Assembly: GCA_049302185.1 (NCBI GenBank)
Contig: JBAQLV010000030.1
Span: forward strand, 57,486-121,485
Direction: 5' to 3'
DNA: 64,000 bases
DNA from: UBA1546 sp049302185
Lineage (GTDB): Bacteria; Nitrospirota; Thermodesulfovibrionia; Thermodesulfovibrionales; UBA1546
How positions within the stretch are numbered: position 1 is the stretch's first letter; the number at the start of each line of letters is the position of its first letter. Positions 33,611-41,540 of this stretch are shown here, one piece after another. A program made the translations under genes and the position numbers. A model generated the notes under the pieces. It did not search any database. It saw only the letters and a program-made list of their open reading frames with translations, and was not told the origin of the DNA.

Positions 33611-34117
33611 TTAGCGGTATCTTTTAACCTCAAACCTGAAGATTTTAACTTCCTCATTATCATATATGCCTGCCTTCATCTTTGCAATGCGGAGCTGCTC
33701 TTCAACGGTGTCAACACCTTCAAGGTCAGGCAGGAGCAATCCTTTCCTCTGCCCTTTTGAAACTATTACCCCGTATTTTTTAGGATTCAGGTCTTTAATT
33801 CCTTTAACCTCTTCAGGCGGAGTCAGGACATCAACAGAATAAGCAAGCTCGCTCAGTTCTTCCTTTTCAACACAGTGGAATCTCGGGTCCTGTGTTGCAG
33901 CGCATATTGCGTTTCTTATAATCTCTTCGGCAACATTCTCGCAGGAAGGGATAAAAGTTCCTATGCAGCCTCTTAATTCTCCGTGTTTTTTTATAGAGAC
34001 AAATGCTCCTGCTTTTTGTTTCATCTCAGGCGTAAGCTCGGCAGGAGGCTCTATCACACGGCGTTCATTAACATAAGTCTCTACTGTCTGCCTTGCGAGT
34101 TTGACCAATGGATGCAT
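33611..34117 (-). CDS. amrA: AMMECR1-domain protein (AmmeMemoRadiSam protein A)
   Basis: 168 residues from ATG 34117, which begins 1 nt after the stop of the polyprenyl synthetase gene; the ORF also extends 11 codons upstream. The AMMECR1 signature KHGELRGCIGTFIP and TQDPRFHCVEKEEL are present. Function is unknown; the partner radical SAM enzyme is at 29149. The overlap suggests co-transcription with the synthetase. Confidence 0.88.
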   Translation of the reverse strand: MHPLVKLARQTVETYVNERRVIEPPAELTPEMKQKAGAFVSIKKHGELRGCIGTFIPSCENVAEEIIRNAICAATQDPRFHCVEKEELSELAYSVDVLTPPEEVKGIKDLNPKKYGVIVSKGQRKGLLLPDLEGVDTVEEQLRIAKMKAGIYDNEEVKIFRFEVKRYR

Positions 34118-34118
34118 A

Positions 34119-35099
34119 TTATTTATCTCTTGATATTGCATAGTCGGCAAGGCTCAGCATTGCGTCCCTGTCAGGAGAGTCAGGGAATATGGAAAGCTCA
34201 TCCTTTGCCTCATCAACAAGAGCCTGCGCCCTTTTGAGCGACTCTTCCAGAACGCTGTACTGCCTGAAGAGCGCAAGAATCCGCCTGAGTCCTTCTTCCG
34301 ATGGTTTTTCTATTATCCGTTTTATTTCCTCTTTCTCGTCAGCAGAGGCATTTTTTAAAAGATAAATAACCGGCAATGTTATTTTCCCCTCTCCTATGTC
34401 CTTGCCGAGTTTCTTGCCAAGCTCGCTCTCTTCTGCCATGTAATCAAGAATATCATCTGCCATCTGGAAAGCTGTGCCTGCCTTGAACCCGAACATTGCA
34501 AGGGCATTTTCTTCATTAGGGGGGCTGATGCTCAGTATTGCGCCAATCCTGCATGCCGCTGATATGAGCAAGCCTGTCTTGGCAGATATTATTTTTATAT
34601 ATTCGTCCTCTGTAATATTGATATCAGCGGTCTTCTGAAGCTGCAGTATCTCTCCTTCTGTCATGCTCGTTGTCGCCTCTGAAAGGGCTTCCATTATCCT
34701 CTGATCTTTGAAGGACACAGCTTTTCTAAGGGCATTTGAATACAGAAAATCTCCAACCAGAATCACAATCTGATTACCCCATACTGAATGGGCTGCTGCC
34801 CTGCCCCTCCGTATCTTTGCAGCGTCAACAACATCATCATGAAGCAGTGATGCCATATGTATCAGTTCTATGATGCCTGCAAGCGCTATATGTTCATCCC
34901 CTTTATAACCTGCAAGCCTTGCGCTTGAAAGCAGGAAAAGCGGCCTTAATCTCTTGCCGCCGCTCTCAAGCAGATACCTGCCTATCAGCGGGATAAGAGG
35001 AGCTTCGCTTCGGAACAGATCTTCAAGCTTAGCCTCAACGAGACTTAATTCCCTCTCATACGCATCAAAAACCTTTTTAATATCTGTTGTCTTAATCAT
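34119..35099 (-). CDS. ispB: polyprenyl diphosphate synthase
   Basis: 326-residue trans-isoprenyl synthase. First Asp-rich motif LLHDDVVDAAKIRRG, second MADDILDYMAEE, plus GGKRLRPLFLL and GKDIGEGKITLPVIY. It makes a long prenyl chain (octaprenyl or similar) for menaquinone. Chain length cannot be read from the sequence. Sits in a run with mtnA and the Nramp genes. Confidence 0.9.
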   Translation of the reverse strand: MIKTTDIKKVFDAYERELSLVEAKLEDLFRSEAPLIPLIGRYLLESGGKRLRPLFLLSSARLAGYKGDEHIALAGIIELIHMASLLHDDVVDAAKIRRGRAAAHSVWGNQIVILVGDFLYSNALRKAVSFKDQRIMEALSEATTSMTEGEILQLQKTADINITEDEYIKIISAKTGLLISAACRIGAILSISPPNEENALAMFGFKAGTAFQMADDILDYMAEESELGKKLGKDIGEGKITLPVIYLLKNASADEKEEIKRIIEKPSEEGLRRILALFRQYSVLEESLKRAQALVDEAKDELSIFPDSPDRDAMLSLADYAISRDK

Positions 35100-35110
35100 A
35101 TCATCTCAGG

Positions 35111-36169
35111 TCAGAGCCTTAACTCATCAAGATTAACATCTTTCTTCATTAATTTTTTCAGGTCTCTCGGCCTGAATGCGCCCTTCTCGGTAATAATCGC
35201 CGTTATATATTTTGCGGGCGTAACATCAAATGCCATGTTTCTAACCTTTACTCCGTCAGGAGCAATCTGGCAGGTGCCGAATATATGCGTGACCTCTTCA
35301 GGGCCTCTTTCCTCTATCGGGATTTTATCTCCGGTTGAGATAGTAAAATCAATACTGCTCAAAGGAGCTGCAACATAAAAAGGTATCTTGTGCTCCTTAC
35401 ACAACACAGCAACTGAATATGTGCCTATCTTGTTGGCAACGTCTCCGTTCCTGACAGTCCTGTCAGTGCCGACAATAGCAAGGTCTATCTCCCCTTTTTT
35501 CATAAGCGCGCCCGCAGAGTTGTCTGTTATAAGCGTCACAGGCACGCCTGCCTGCATCAGCTCCCATGCGGTAAGTCTCGCTCCCTGAAGCACAGGCCTT
35601 GTCTCATCAGCTATGACCTGTATTTTTTTACCCTGTTCTATTGCGACAAATATCGGCGCTGTTGCCGTGCCGTATCCGCCTGTTGCAAGGCTTCCTGCAT
35701 TGCAGTGAGTGAGAACTGTATCGCCGTCTTTTATAAACTGCGCGCCCCATCTTCCTATTGCCTTATTAACCTCGATGTCTTCCTCATGTATCTTTTTTGC
35801 CTCTTCAATGAGAAGTTCTTTTAACCGATTAACCGATTCACCTCTTCTCTCTTTTAAAAGCCTTTTTATCCTTTCAACAGCCCATTTTATATTTACTGCC
35901 GTAGGCCTTGTTGAAAGCATGACATCAAATATGGTCTCTATGCCTTTTATGAATTCCCTGTAACTTTTTGCCGTTATATCCTGTGCGCCGAGAGCTATCC
36001 CCATTGCCGCTGCTATGCCGATTGCAGGAGCGCCTCTTATCCAGAGTTTTTTTATGCCCTCAGCAATGATATGGTAATCAGTGCACTCAATATATTTGAC
36101 CTCAAGCGGAAGCCTGCTCTGGTCAAGCATTATGACCTTGCCGTCTTTCCACTCTATTGCTTTTACCAT
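35111..36169 (-). CDS. mtnA: S-methyl-5-thioribose-1-phosphate isomerase
   Basis: 352 residues from ATG 36169, which overlaps the upstream stop by one base (TAATG); the 27 extra codons of the ORF are read in the Nramp gene. The methionine-salvage signature is KKLWIRGAPAIGIAAAMG, LTHCNAGSLATGGYGTATAP (catalytic Cys) and DLAIVGTDRTVRNGDVANKIGT (catalytic Asp). eIF-2B alpha-like fold. Normal length. Confidence 0.95.
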   Translation of the reverse strand: MVKAIEWKDGKVIMLDQSRLPLEVKYIECTDYHIIAEGIKKLWIRGAPAIGIAAAMGIALGAQDITAKSYREFIKGIETIFDVMLSTRPTAVNIKWAVERIKRLLKERRGESVNRLKELLIEEAKKIHEEDIEVNKAIGRWGAQFIKDGDTVLTHCNAGSLATGGYGTATAPIFVAIEQGKKIQVIADETRPVLQGARLTAWELMQAGVPVTLITDNSAGALMKKGEIDLAIVGTDRTVRNGDVANKIGTYSVAVLCKEHKIPFYVAAPLSSIDFTISTGDKIPIEERGPEEVTHIFGTCQIAPDGVKVRNMAFDVTPAKYITAIITEKGAFRPRDLKKLMKKDVNLDELRL

Positions 36170-37410
36170 TAAATCTTTCCTCCCGCAGGCATTATGATTG
36201 TAACCACCAAAAATACAGTGAGACAGATTATAACCGCTATCGTGCTCCACGATATGTAATTGTAACTTTTTGGATTGGTGTATTCTCCCATTAATTTTTT
36301 ATTATTTACAAGCAATAAGGCATAAACAAGGACAAACGGCAGCAATAACCCGTTAATAACGGCTGACAGCACCATTAGAAAGACCAACGGCGCTCCGGGT
36401 ATCAGGATCACAAGTGACGCCAGCGCTATCGTCAATGTATAGATCCACATGAACTGAGGGGCATCCTTAAATGTCTTATTAACCCCTGCCTCCCATCCCA
36501 TTGCCTCACATATGTAATAGGCAGTTGCCAATGGCACTATTATCGCACCTAACAGAGATGCATTGGCAAGGCAGAGAGAGAATATAAGATATGCATAATC
36601 ACCTGCTAAAGGTTTGAGCGCAACAGCAGCCTCTGATGCCTCATTTATCCTGATTCCATGAGGAAACAGCAATGTACCGCATGTCACTATTATAAAAAAA
36701 CTGATTATATCGGTTATAGAACATCCGATAATAACATCCAGACGCGATGCCTTATACTGCTCTTTTGTTATTCCCTTTTCAGCGATTGAGGATTGAAGAT
36801 AGAACTGCATCCATGGTGTTATGGTTGTTCCTATTATGGCTATGCTAAGCATTAAATATTCTGAATCCCATCTGATCTCCGGTACGAAGGTGCTTTTAAG
36901 AACCGGCACCCACTCAGGCTTTGCCATCAACCCTGAAATAACATATCCGAAGTACAAAAGACATGCAAATAAAAGTATCTTTTCAACAAACCGGTAACTT
37001 CCTTTTGTGACAAGCATCCATATGGAAATTGCTCCAACAGGTATCATTATATATTTACTCAAACCAAGTATTTCCATGCTTGCTGCCCAACCAGCAAGAT
37101 TGGCAACTGTGTTCCCGAAATTAGCTATGAGGAGGCCTAACATCATGAAAAATGCAGCCCTTACTCCATAGTTTTCCCTGATAAGGTCGGAAAGCCCTTT
37201 TCCTGTTATTACGCCCATGCGGGCTATCATCTCCTGTATTACAACAAGGGCTACTGTTGTTGGTACTAATGTCCATAATAAACCGTAACCGAAACGTGCG
37301 CCTGCAACAGAATATGTTGTGATGCCGCTTGCGTCATTATCTATGTTTGCGGTTATTATCCCGGGTCCCATAACTGCAAGGAACATGGCTATTTTCCTGC
37401 GGAGGCTCAC
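36169..37410 (-). CDS. Nramp-family metal transporter with variant motifs
   Basis: 413 residues, about 11 membrane helices. In TM1 the canonical DPGN is replaced (GPGIITANIDNDASGITTYS), and TM6 reads GTTITPWMQFYLQSS instead of the MPH-containing motif. These changes are seen in Nramp-related Mg or Al transporters rather than classic MntH. It overlaps by 4 nt a cytoplasmic PRC/MgtE_N/CBS protein, so a regulated Mg2+ (or Mn2+) channel-transporter pair is inferred. The substrate is not certain. Confidence 0.85.
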   Translation of the reverse strand: MSLRRKIAMFLAVMGPGIITANIDNDASGITTYSVAGARFGYGLLWTLVPTTVALVVIQEMIARMGVITGKGLSDLIRENYGVRAAFFMMLGLLIANFGNTVANLAGWAASMEILGLSKYIMIPVGAISIWMLVTKGSYRFVEKILLFACLLYFGYVISGLMAKPEWVPVLKSTFVPEIRWDSEYLMLSIAIIGTTITPWMQFYLQSSIAEKGITKEQYKASRLDVIIGCSITDIISFFIIVTCGTLLFPHGIRINEASEAAVALKPLAGDYAYLIFSLCLANASLLGAIIVPLATAYYICEAMGWEAGVNKTFKDAPQFMWIYTLTIALASLVILIPGAPLVFLMVLSAVINGLLLPFVLVYALLLVNNKKLMGEYTNPKSYNYISWSTIAVIICLTVFLVVTIIMPAGGKI

Positions 37411-38669
37411 ACCTTTCTCCTCTTGCGTTTTGCCGCCGGCGGCAGAATCCTGTCAATAATATCATCCACTGTAACAATGCCAAGGAGAAACCCTTCGCTG
37501 TCAACAACCGGAAGCGCAACAAGGTTATATTTTGATATAATACCGGCAACCTGCATTTCATCAGTCTCAGGCATGACTGTCTTGAATTTGGTTGCCATAA
37601 TATCTGACAGTTTTGTTTCAGGCGGAGAAAGCAGAATTTCCCTGAGCGACACTACCCCTTTGAGTTTCTCTTCCGCATCCGTTACATATATGTAATAGAC
37701 GGTTTCAACTTCTTCTGCATCTCTTCTGAAACTTTCGATAGCTTCTTTTACACTCGTTTCAGGCCTGTACGCTATAAATGCATTTGTCATAATACCGCCT
37801 GCCGTATCCTCTTCATGTCCCATAAGTTCCTGAATGTCCTCTGCATCCTCTTTTTCAAGACTGCCGAGAATTTCCTGCGCCTTTTCTGCGGACAGGTCGC
37901 TTATGACATCAGCAGCTTCATCAGGAGGCATCTCCTCTATTATGTCAGCGGCTTTATCAGTATCCATTCCTGTTATTATTGCCGCCTGTATCTCAGGTTC
38001 AAGTTCTGAAAGCGCCTCAGCAGCTGTTTCTGCATCAAGTCCCTTAAACAGAGTAGCGCCCTCTTTGTGAGAAACCTGGCTTATTATCGCTGCCAGGTCA
38101 GCAGGATGCAGTTCAGCCACCATCTGTCTTGGAACTGTGAGTGATATCGCAGTAAGTTTTGGTTCCAGAGGCTGTATATAATTCCAGCTTATAAGATGGT
38201 ACGGCAGGTGCATCCTGAGAAGCCTCATCAGATCTTCTCCGCCTCTCTCAACTCCAAGCCTCCTCATTATTCCCCTCATTCCCACATCAACAGCTAAAAG
38301 CACCGCCTCTGTGTTAAGCCCCTCAAGCTTGACATCGTTCACCCTCACAACCTTTGCTCCATTTGCATCAACTATCTGCTTATCAAAAATATCCCTTGCC
38401 ACAAGAAGGTCTTTCTCGCTGAGTTCGTAGGACTGAAGCCTTGCGCCGTAAATATTCGCAGCGATTATTCTTTTGTTGAATATACTCAAATCACTCCATG
38501 GGAGATTAAAGAGCTTTCTTTTTTTCTCTAAGACAAGGCTGGAAATCTTTGGCAATGGCTCGCCTTTAACAACAACAAGGTCCTTCACCCTGCCGAGTTC
38601 TTCGCCTCTCGGGTCAAGGACAGGCTTTCTTAATATTTCACTTACAAAAAGTTCACTGAAAAAAGGCAT
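37407..38669 (-). CDS. cytoplasmic PRC-barrel, MgtE_N and CBS-domain protein
   Basis: 420 residues, no membrane segment. Two N-terminal PRC-barrel-like domains (VLDPRGEELGRVKDLVVVKG; IVDANGAKVVRVNDVKLEG), an MgtE intracellular N-domain of helical repeats (LHPADLAAIISQ, LEPEIQAAIITGMDTDKAAD, MPPDEAADVISDL), and two CBS motifs (GGIMTNAFIAYRPETSVKEA; LSDIMATKFKTVMPETDEMQ). It equals the Mg2+-sensing part of MgtE without its channel. Located first in an operon with the Nramp homologue, which could supply the membrane part. Confidence 0.88.
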   Translation of the reverse strand: MPFFSELFVSEILRKPVLDPRGEELGRVKDLVVVKGEPLPKISSLVLEKKRKLFNLPWSDLSIFNKRIIAANIYGARLQSYELSEKDLLVARDIFDKQIVDANGAKVVRVNDVKLEGLNTEAVLLAVDVGMRGIMRRLGVERGGEDLMRLLRMHLPYHLISWNYIQPLEPKLTAISLTVPRQMVAELHPADLAAIISQVSHKEGATLFKGLDAETAAEALSELEPEIQAAIITGMDTDKAADIIEEMPPDEAADVISDLSAEKAQEILGSLEKEDAEDIQELMGHEEDTAGGIMTNAFIAYRPETSVKEAIESFRRDAEEVETVYYIYVTDAEEKLKGVVSLREILLSPPETKLSDIMATKFKTVMPETDEMQVAGIISKYNLVALPVVDSEGFLLGIVTVDDIIDRILPPAAKRKRRKV

Positions 38670-38749
38670 CTTTAACTCCTGAAATTTTCTTATTTGCTGA
38701 TTATAAAGTATAGCTTACTGGTTTTTATTTCAGCAATACGAAAATACTT

Positions 38750-39778
38750 TCATATCTTCTTTAAATTGCTTACCCTCACTCCAATGAGCCTCACCTTCTT
38801 TTTAAGCTCTATCTTTCCCAACGCCTCAAATACAGCCTTCCTTATGATTTCATTGGAGTCTGTAAATTCATCCATTGTCTTTGCGCGTGTATAAGTTTTG
38901 AAATCCTCAAACCTTACCTTTAAGGTTACTGTCTTACAGAGATATTTTGACTGTTTGATATCCTCAGCCACTTCCTTTGTCAGTGATGCAAGTGTCCTTG
39001 CTATGGTCTGCCAGTCATTGGTATCCCTCTGAAAAGTAATCTCTCTGCTTGATGATTTAGGCTCCCAGTGTGTTACCAATGGACTTTCGTCTATGCCCCT
39101 TGAAGCCTCATAAAGATAATTCCCGTAAGAATTGCCAAAATGTCCTATCAAATTTTCAAGTGACATGGCAGCCAGTTCGCCGATAATATTTATGCCAAGA
39201 CTCTTCAGATAAGCCTCTGTTTTTGGCCCAACCCCCCAGAGCTTTCTTACAGGCAAGGGCCAGATTAATCTCTTGATGTCACCTTCTCTGATTATGGTAA
39301 GCCCATCAGGCTTTTGAAGGTCAGACGCAATCTTTGCAAGGAGTTTGTTCTCTGCTATTCCTATGGAACATGAAAGCTCAAGTTCCTCTCTTATTCTTTC
39401 TTTAATTTTTTTTGCCATCTCTTCAGAATCTTCCGGCATATCTGTTATATCAAGGAATGCCTCATCAATCCCGACATCCTCCATAACAGGGCTGAATTCT
39501 CTGAGGATATTTTTGACCTCCGTTGAGACTCTTGAGTATTCTTCATAATCAACAGAAAGGAATACTCCCTGAGGGCAGAGTTTGTATGCAGTCCTCAACG
39601 GCATTGCAGAATGGACTCCGAATTTCCTTGCCTCGTATGATGCTGTAGAGACAACTCCCCTCTCTTTCGGGTCTCCGTTTCCGCCTATGATTACAGGTTT
39701 TCCGATGAGTTCAGGATGTCGTCTCTGCTCAACAGCAGCAAAAAACGCATCCATGTCTATATGAAGTATGCGTCGCAT
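38750..39778 (-). CDS. dinB: DNA polymerase IV
   Basis: 342-residue Y-family polymerase for translesion synthesis. HIDMDAFFAAVEQR, VVSTASYEARKFGVHSAMP, VGIDEAFLDITD (catalytic acid pair) and the little finger region (LVTHWEPKSSSREITFQRD) are intact. Slightly short at the C-terminus, so the beta-clamp-binding tail may be reduced. Confidence 0.94.
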   Translation of the reverse strand: MRRILHIDMDAFFAAVEQRRHPELIGKPVIIGGNGDPKERGVVSTASYEARKFGVHSAMPLRTAYKLCPQGVFLSVDYEEYSRVSTEVKNILREFSPVMEDVGIDEAFLDITDMPEDSEEMAKKIKERIREELELSCSIGIAENKLLAKIASDLQKPDGLTIIREGDIKRLIWPLPVRKLWGVGPKTEAYLKSLGINIIGELAAMSLENLIGHFGNSYGNYLYEASRGIDESPLVTHWEPKSSSREITFQRDTNDWQTIARTLASLTKEVAEDIKQSKYLCKTVTLKVRFEDFKTYTRAKTMDEFTDSNEIIRKAVFEALGKIELKKKVRLIGVRVSNLKKI

Positions 39779-39786
39779 TGTTCAGT

Positions 39787-39826
39787 AAGGAAGACAGGAC
39801 ATAGTGTTTGAGCGGCTTTTTTTGCC
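39787..39826. repeat. partial copy of the element at 40715-40846
   Basis: AGGAAGACAGGACATAGTG then TTTGAGCGGCTTTTTTTGCC matches the left part of the downstream element (GAAGGCAGGGCATAGTATTC then GAGCGGTTTTATTTTGCC). Same orientation; mqnD lies between the two. Confidence 0.65.
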
Positions 39827-39833
39827 AAAGATT

Positions 39834-40679
39834 TTATGAATCAAGATTTATGCAGAGGGGGTTTGCTGATTTTTTTATTATCCCTCTCTCTTCTGCCATG
39901 TCCAGAAGTTTCCTTACAGTCATTATCCCCTCATCGCCGATATCAATCGAATAATCATTGACATAGAGATTAATATGCTCATCAATAACAGAATCATCAA
40001 GTTCCTGTGAATGCTCTTTTATATATTTCACAGGCTCATCCCTGCGGCTCATTGCATAAAGCACGCTTCCCATTATAAGTCTCTCAACTTTGCTGATAAC
40101 ATCGATCCCCAGACTTCTCTTTGTGATAATGCATCCCAATGGAATAGGAAGCCCTGTCTCACGCTCCCACCACTCACCAAGGTCAATAATCTTCTTCAGC
40201 CCATAAGACGGATAAGTAAATCTCCCTTCGTGGATTATAAGCCCTGCCTCAACCTCTCCTTTTTTTACTGCCTCCATAATTTCATGAAAAGGCATCGCTT
40301 TGACATTACTCTTGAAAGCAGGATCATAAAGCTGTAAAAGAAGATAAGCTGTGGTAAGCTCTCCGGGGATTGCTATTGTCTTTCCCTTCAAATCTTTCAT
40401 TTCACATTCTTTTGAAGCTACAACCAACGGCCCGCATCCCCTTCCAAGCGCTCCGCCTGAACGCAGAAGACAGTATTCATCCCTGAGATTCCCGAATGCA
40501 TTATATGAAACTTTTGTTATATCAAGCTTGCCTTTCAAGGCCATCTGGTTCAGTGTTTCAACGTCAAGAAGAATCTCCTTGAAACTCAGACCACCGGCAT
40601 CTATCTTCCCATGCACGAGTGCATAGAAGATGAACGTGTCATTCGGGCATGGCGAATATCCGAGAGAAAGGGTTTTCAT
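39834..40679 (-). CDS. mqnD: 1,4-dihydroxy-6-naphthoate synthase (futalosine pathway)
   Basis: 281 residues with a periplasmic-binding-like fold. LGYSPCPNDTFIFYALVHGK, ITKVSYNAFGNL, LLRSGGALGRGCGPLVVA and GLIIHEGRFTYPSYGL are MqnD signatures. It acts after MqnC in menaquinone synthesis from chorismate. A menaquinone respiratory chain is therefore implied; mqnA/B/C/E are elsewhere. Confidence 0.92.
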   Translation of the reverse strand: MKTLSLGYSPCPNDTFIFYALVHGKIDAGGLSFKEILLDVETLNQMALKGKLDITKVSYNAFGNLRDEYCLLRSGGALGRGCGPLVVASKECEMKDLKGKTIAIPGELTTAYLLLQLYDPAFKSNVKAMPFHEIMEAVKKGEVEAGLIIHEGRFTYPSYGLKKIIDLGEWWERETGLPIPLGCIITKRSLGIDVISKVERLIMGSVLYAMSRRDEPVKYIKEHSQELDDSVIDEHINLYVNDYSIDIGDEGIMTVRKLLDMAEERGIIKKSANPLCINLDS

Positions 40680-40714
40680 AGCTCTATTCTACATCATTGC
40701 GCTTTCAAAAAGAG

Positions 40715-40846
40715 AAGGCAGGGCATAGTATTCGAGCGGTTTTATTTTGCCGATATTCATCAAGTAATGTTTAAATTTAGATGAAATAAAGAGGCAAAAT
40801 TCCTCGGAGCGCAGCGAGAATGAGCGAGAATGCTGTGCCCTGCCTT
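40715..40846. repeat. MITE-like element with terminal inverted repeats
   Basis: AAGGCAGGGCATAGTATTC (40715-40733) and GAATGCTGTGCCCTGCCTT (40828-40846) are inverted, 17 of 19 matching; about 132 bp. It ends 4 nt before the stop of the glycosylase gene. A partial copy is at 39787. Confidence 0.7.
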
Positions 40847-40850
40847 TTAA

Positions 40851-41489
40851 TCATATATTTCTTAACGGACATTCTTCACATCTCGGTTTTGACTTGCAGA
40901 AAGTCTTTCCAACGCGCACAAACAATGCATGGTACTCATTAAACAGCTTAGCATCTTTTTTCAGCGATGAATGGAAAAGCTCCTGAAACCTGTCATAAGG
41001 TTCATCATGCCCTAAAATATTATGCCTTGAGAGAACCCTCTTGGTATATGCATCAATCACAAATATCGGCTTATCAAGCGCATAAAGAAGAATTGAGTCA
41101 GCAGTCTCAGGGCCAATGCCGTTAACACTCAAAAGTTTTTTCCTGAGTGAATGCATCTCTTTTTTCTTCATATTCTTCATGCTTCCGTGATAATCATTCA
41201 CCAGAAAATCAATAAATGCTTTGAGGCGCTTTGCCTTGATATTGAAATATCCCGCAGGCCGAATCAATGAAGCCAGTCTGTTTACAGGCATATCATGAAT
41301 AGCCTTTGCGTTCAGGACTTTCTCTTTTTTGAGATTATTTATCGCCTTCTCGACATTTCCCCAGTTCGTGTTCTGTGTTAGAATCGCTCCCACAGCAACC
41401 TCAAAAGGAGTATCTCCCGGCCACCAGTTCTGCGGGCCAAAGGATTTAAAGAGTTTCTTGTAGATTGAGATAAGCCTTTTGTTTTTCAT
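40851..41489 (-). CDS. endonuclease III-like DNA glycosylase (MagIII-type)
   Basis: 212-residue HhH-GPD protein with a 4Fe-4S cluster (CKSKPRCEECPLRN). The hairpin LLSVNGIGPETADSILLYA has Glu where endonuclease III has its catalytic Lys, while the general Asp of VIDAYTKRVL is kept. That pattern fits monofunctional 3-methyladenine glycosylases of the Thermotoga MpgII/Helicobacter MagIII type. It probably removes alkylated purines rather than oxidised pyrimidines. Confidence 0.8.
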   Translation of the reverse strand: MKNKRLISIYKKLFKSFGPQNWWPGDTPFEVAVGAILTQNTNWGNVEKAINNLKKEKVLNAKAIHDMPVNRLASLIRPAGYFNIKAKRLKAFIDFLVNDYHGSMKNMKKKEMHSLRKKLLSVNGIGPETADSILLYALDKPIFVIDAYTKRVLSRHNILGHDEPYDRFQELFHSSLKKDAKLFNEYHALFVRVGKTFCKSKPRCEECPLRNI

Positions 41490-41540
41490 TTCAAATGATT
41501 TTTGGTTATCAGCAAGTCAAATGCAATGCAGCGATTATTC

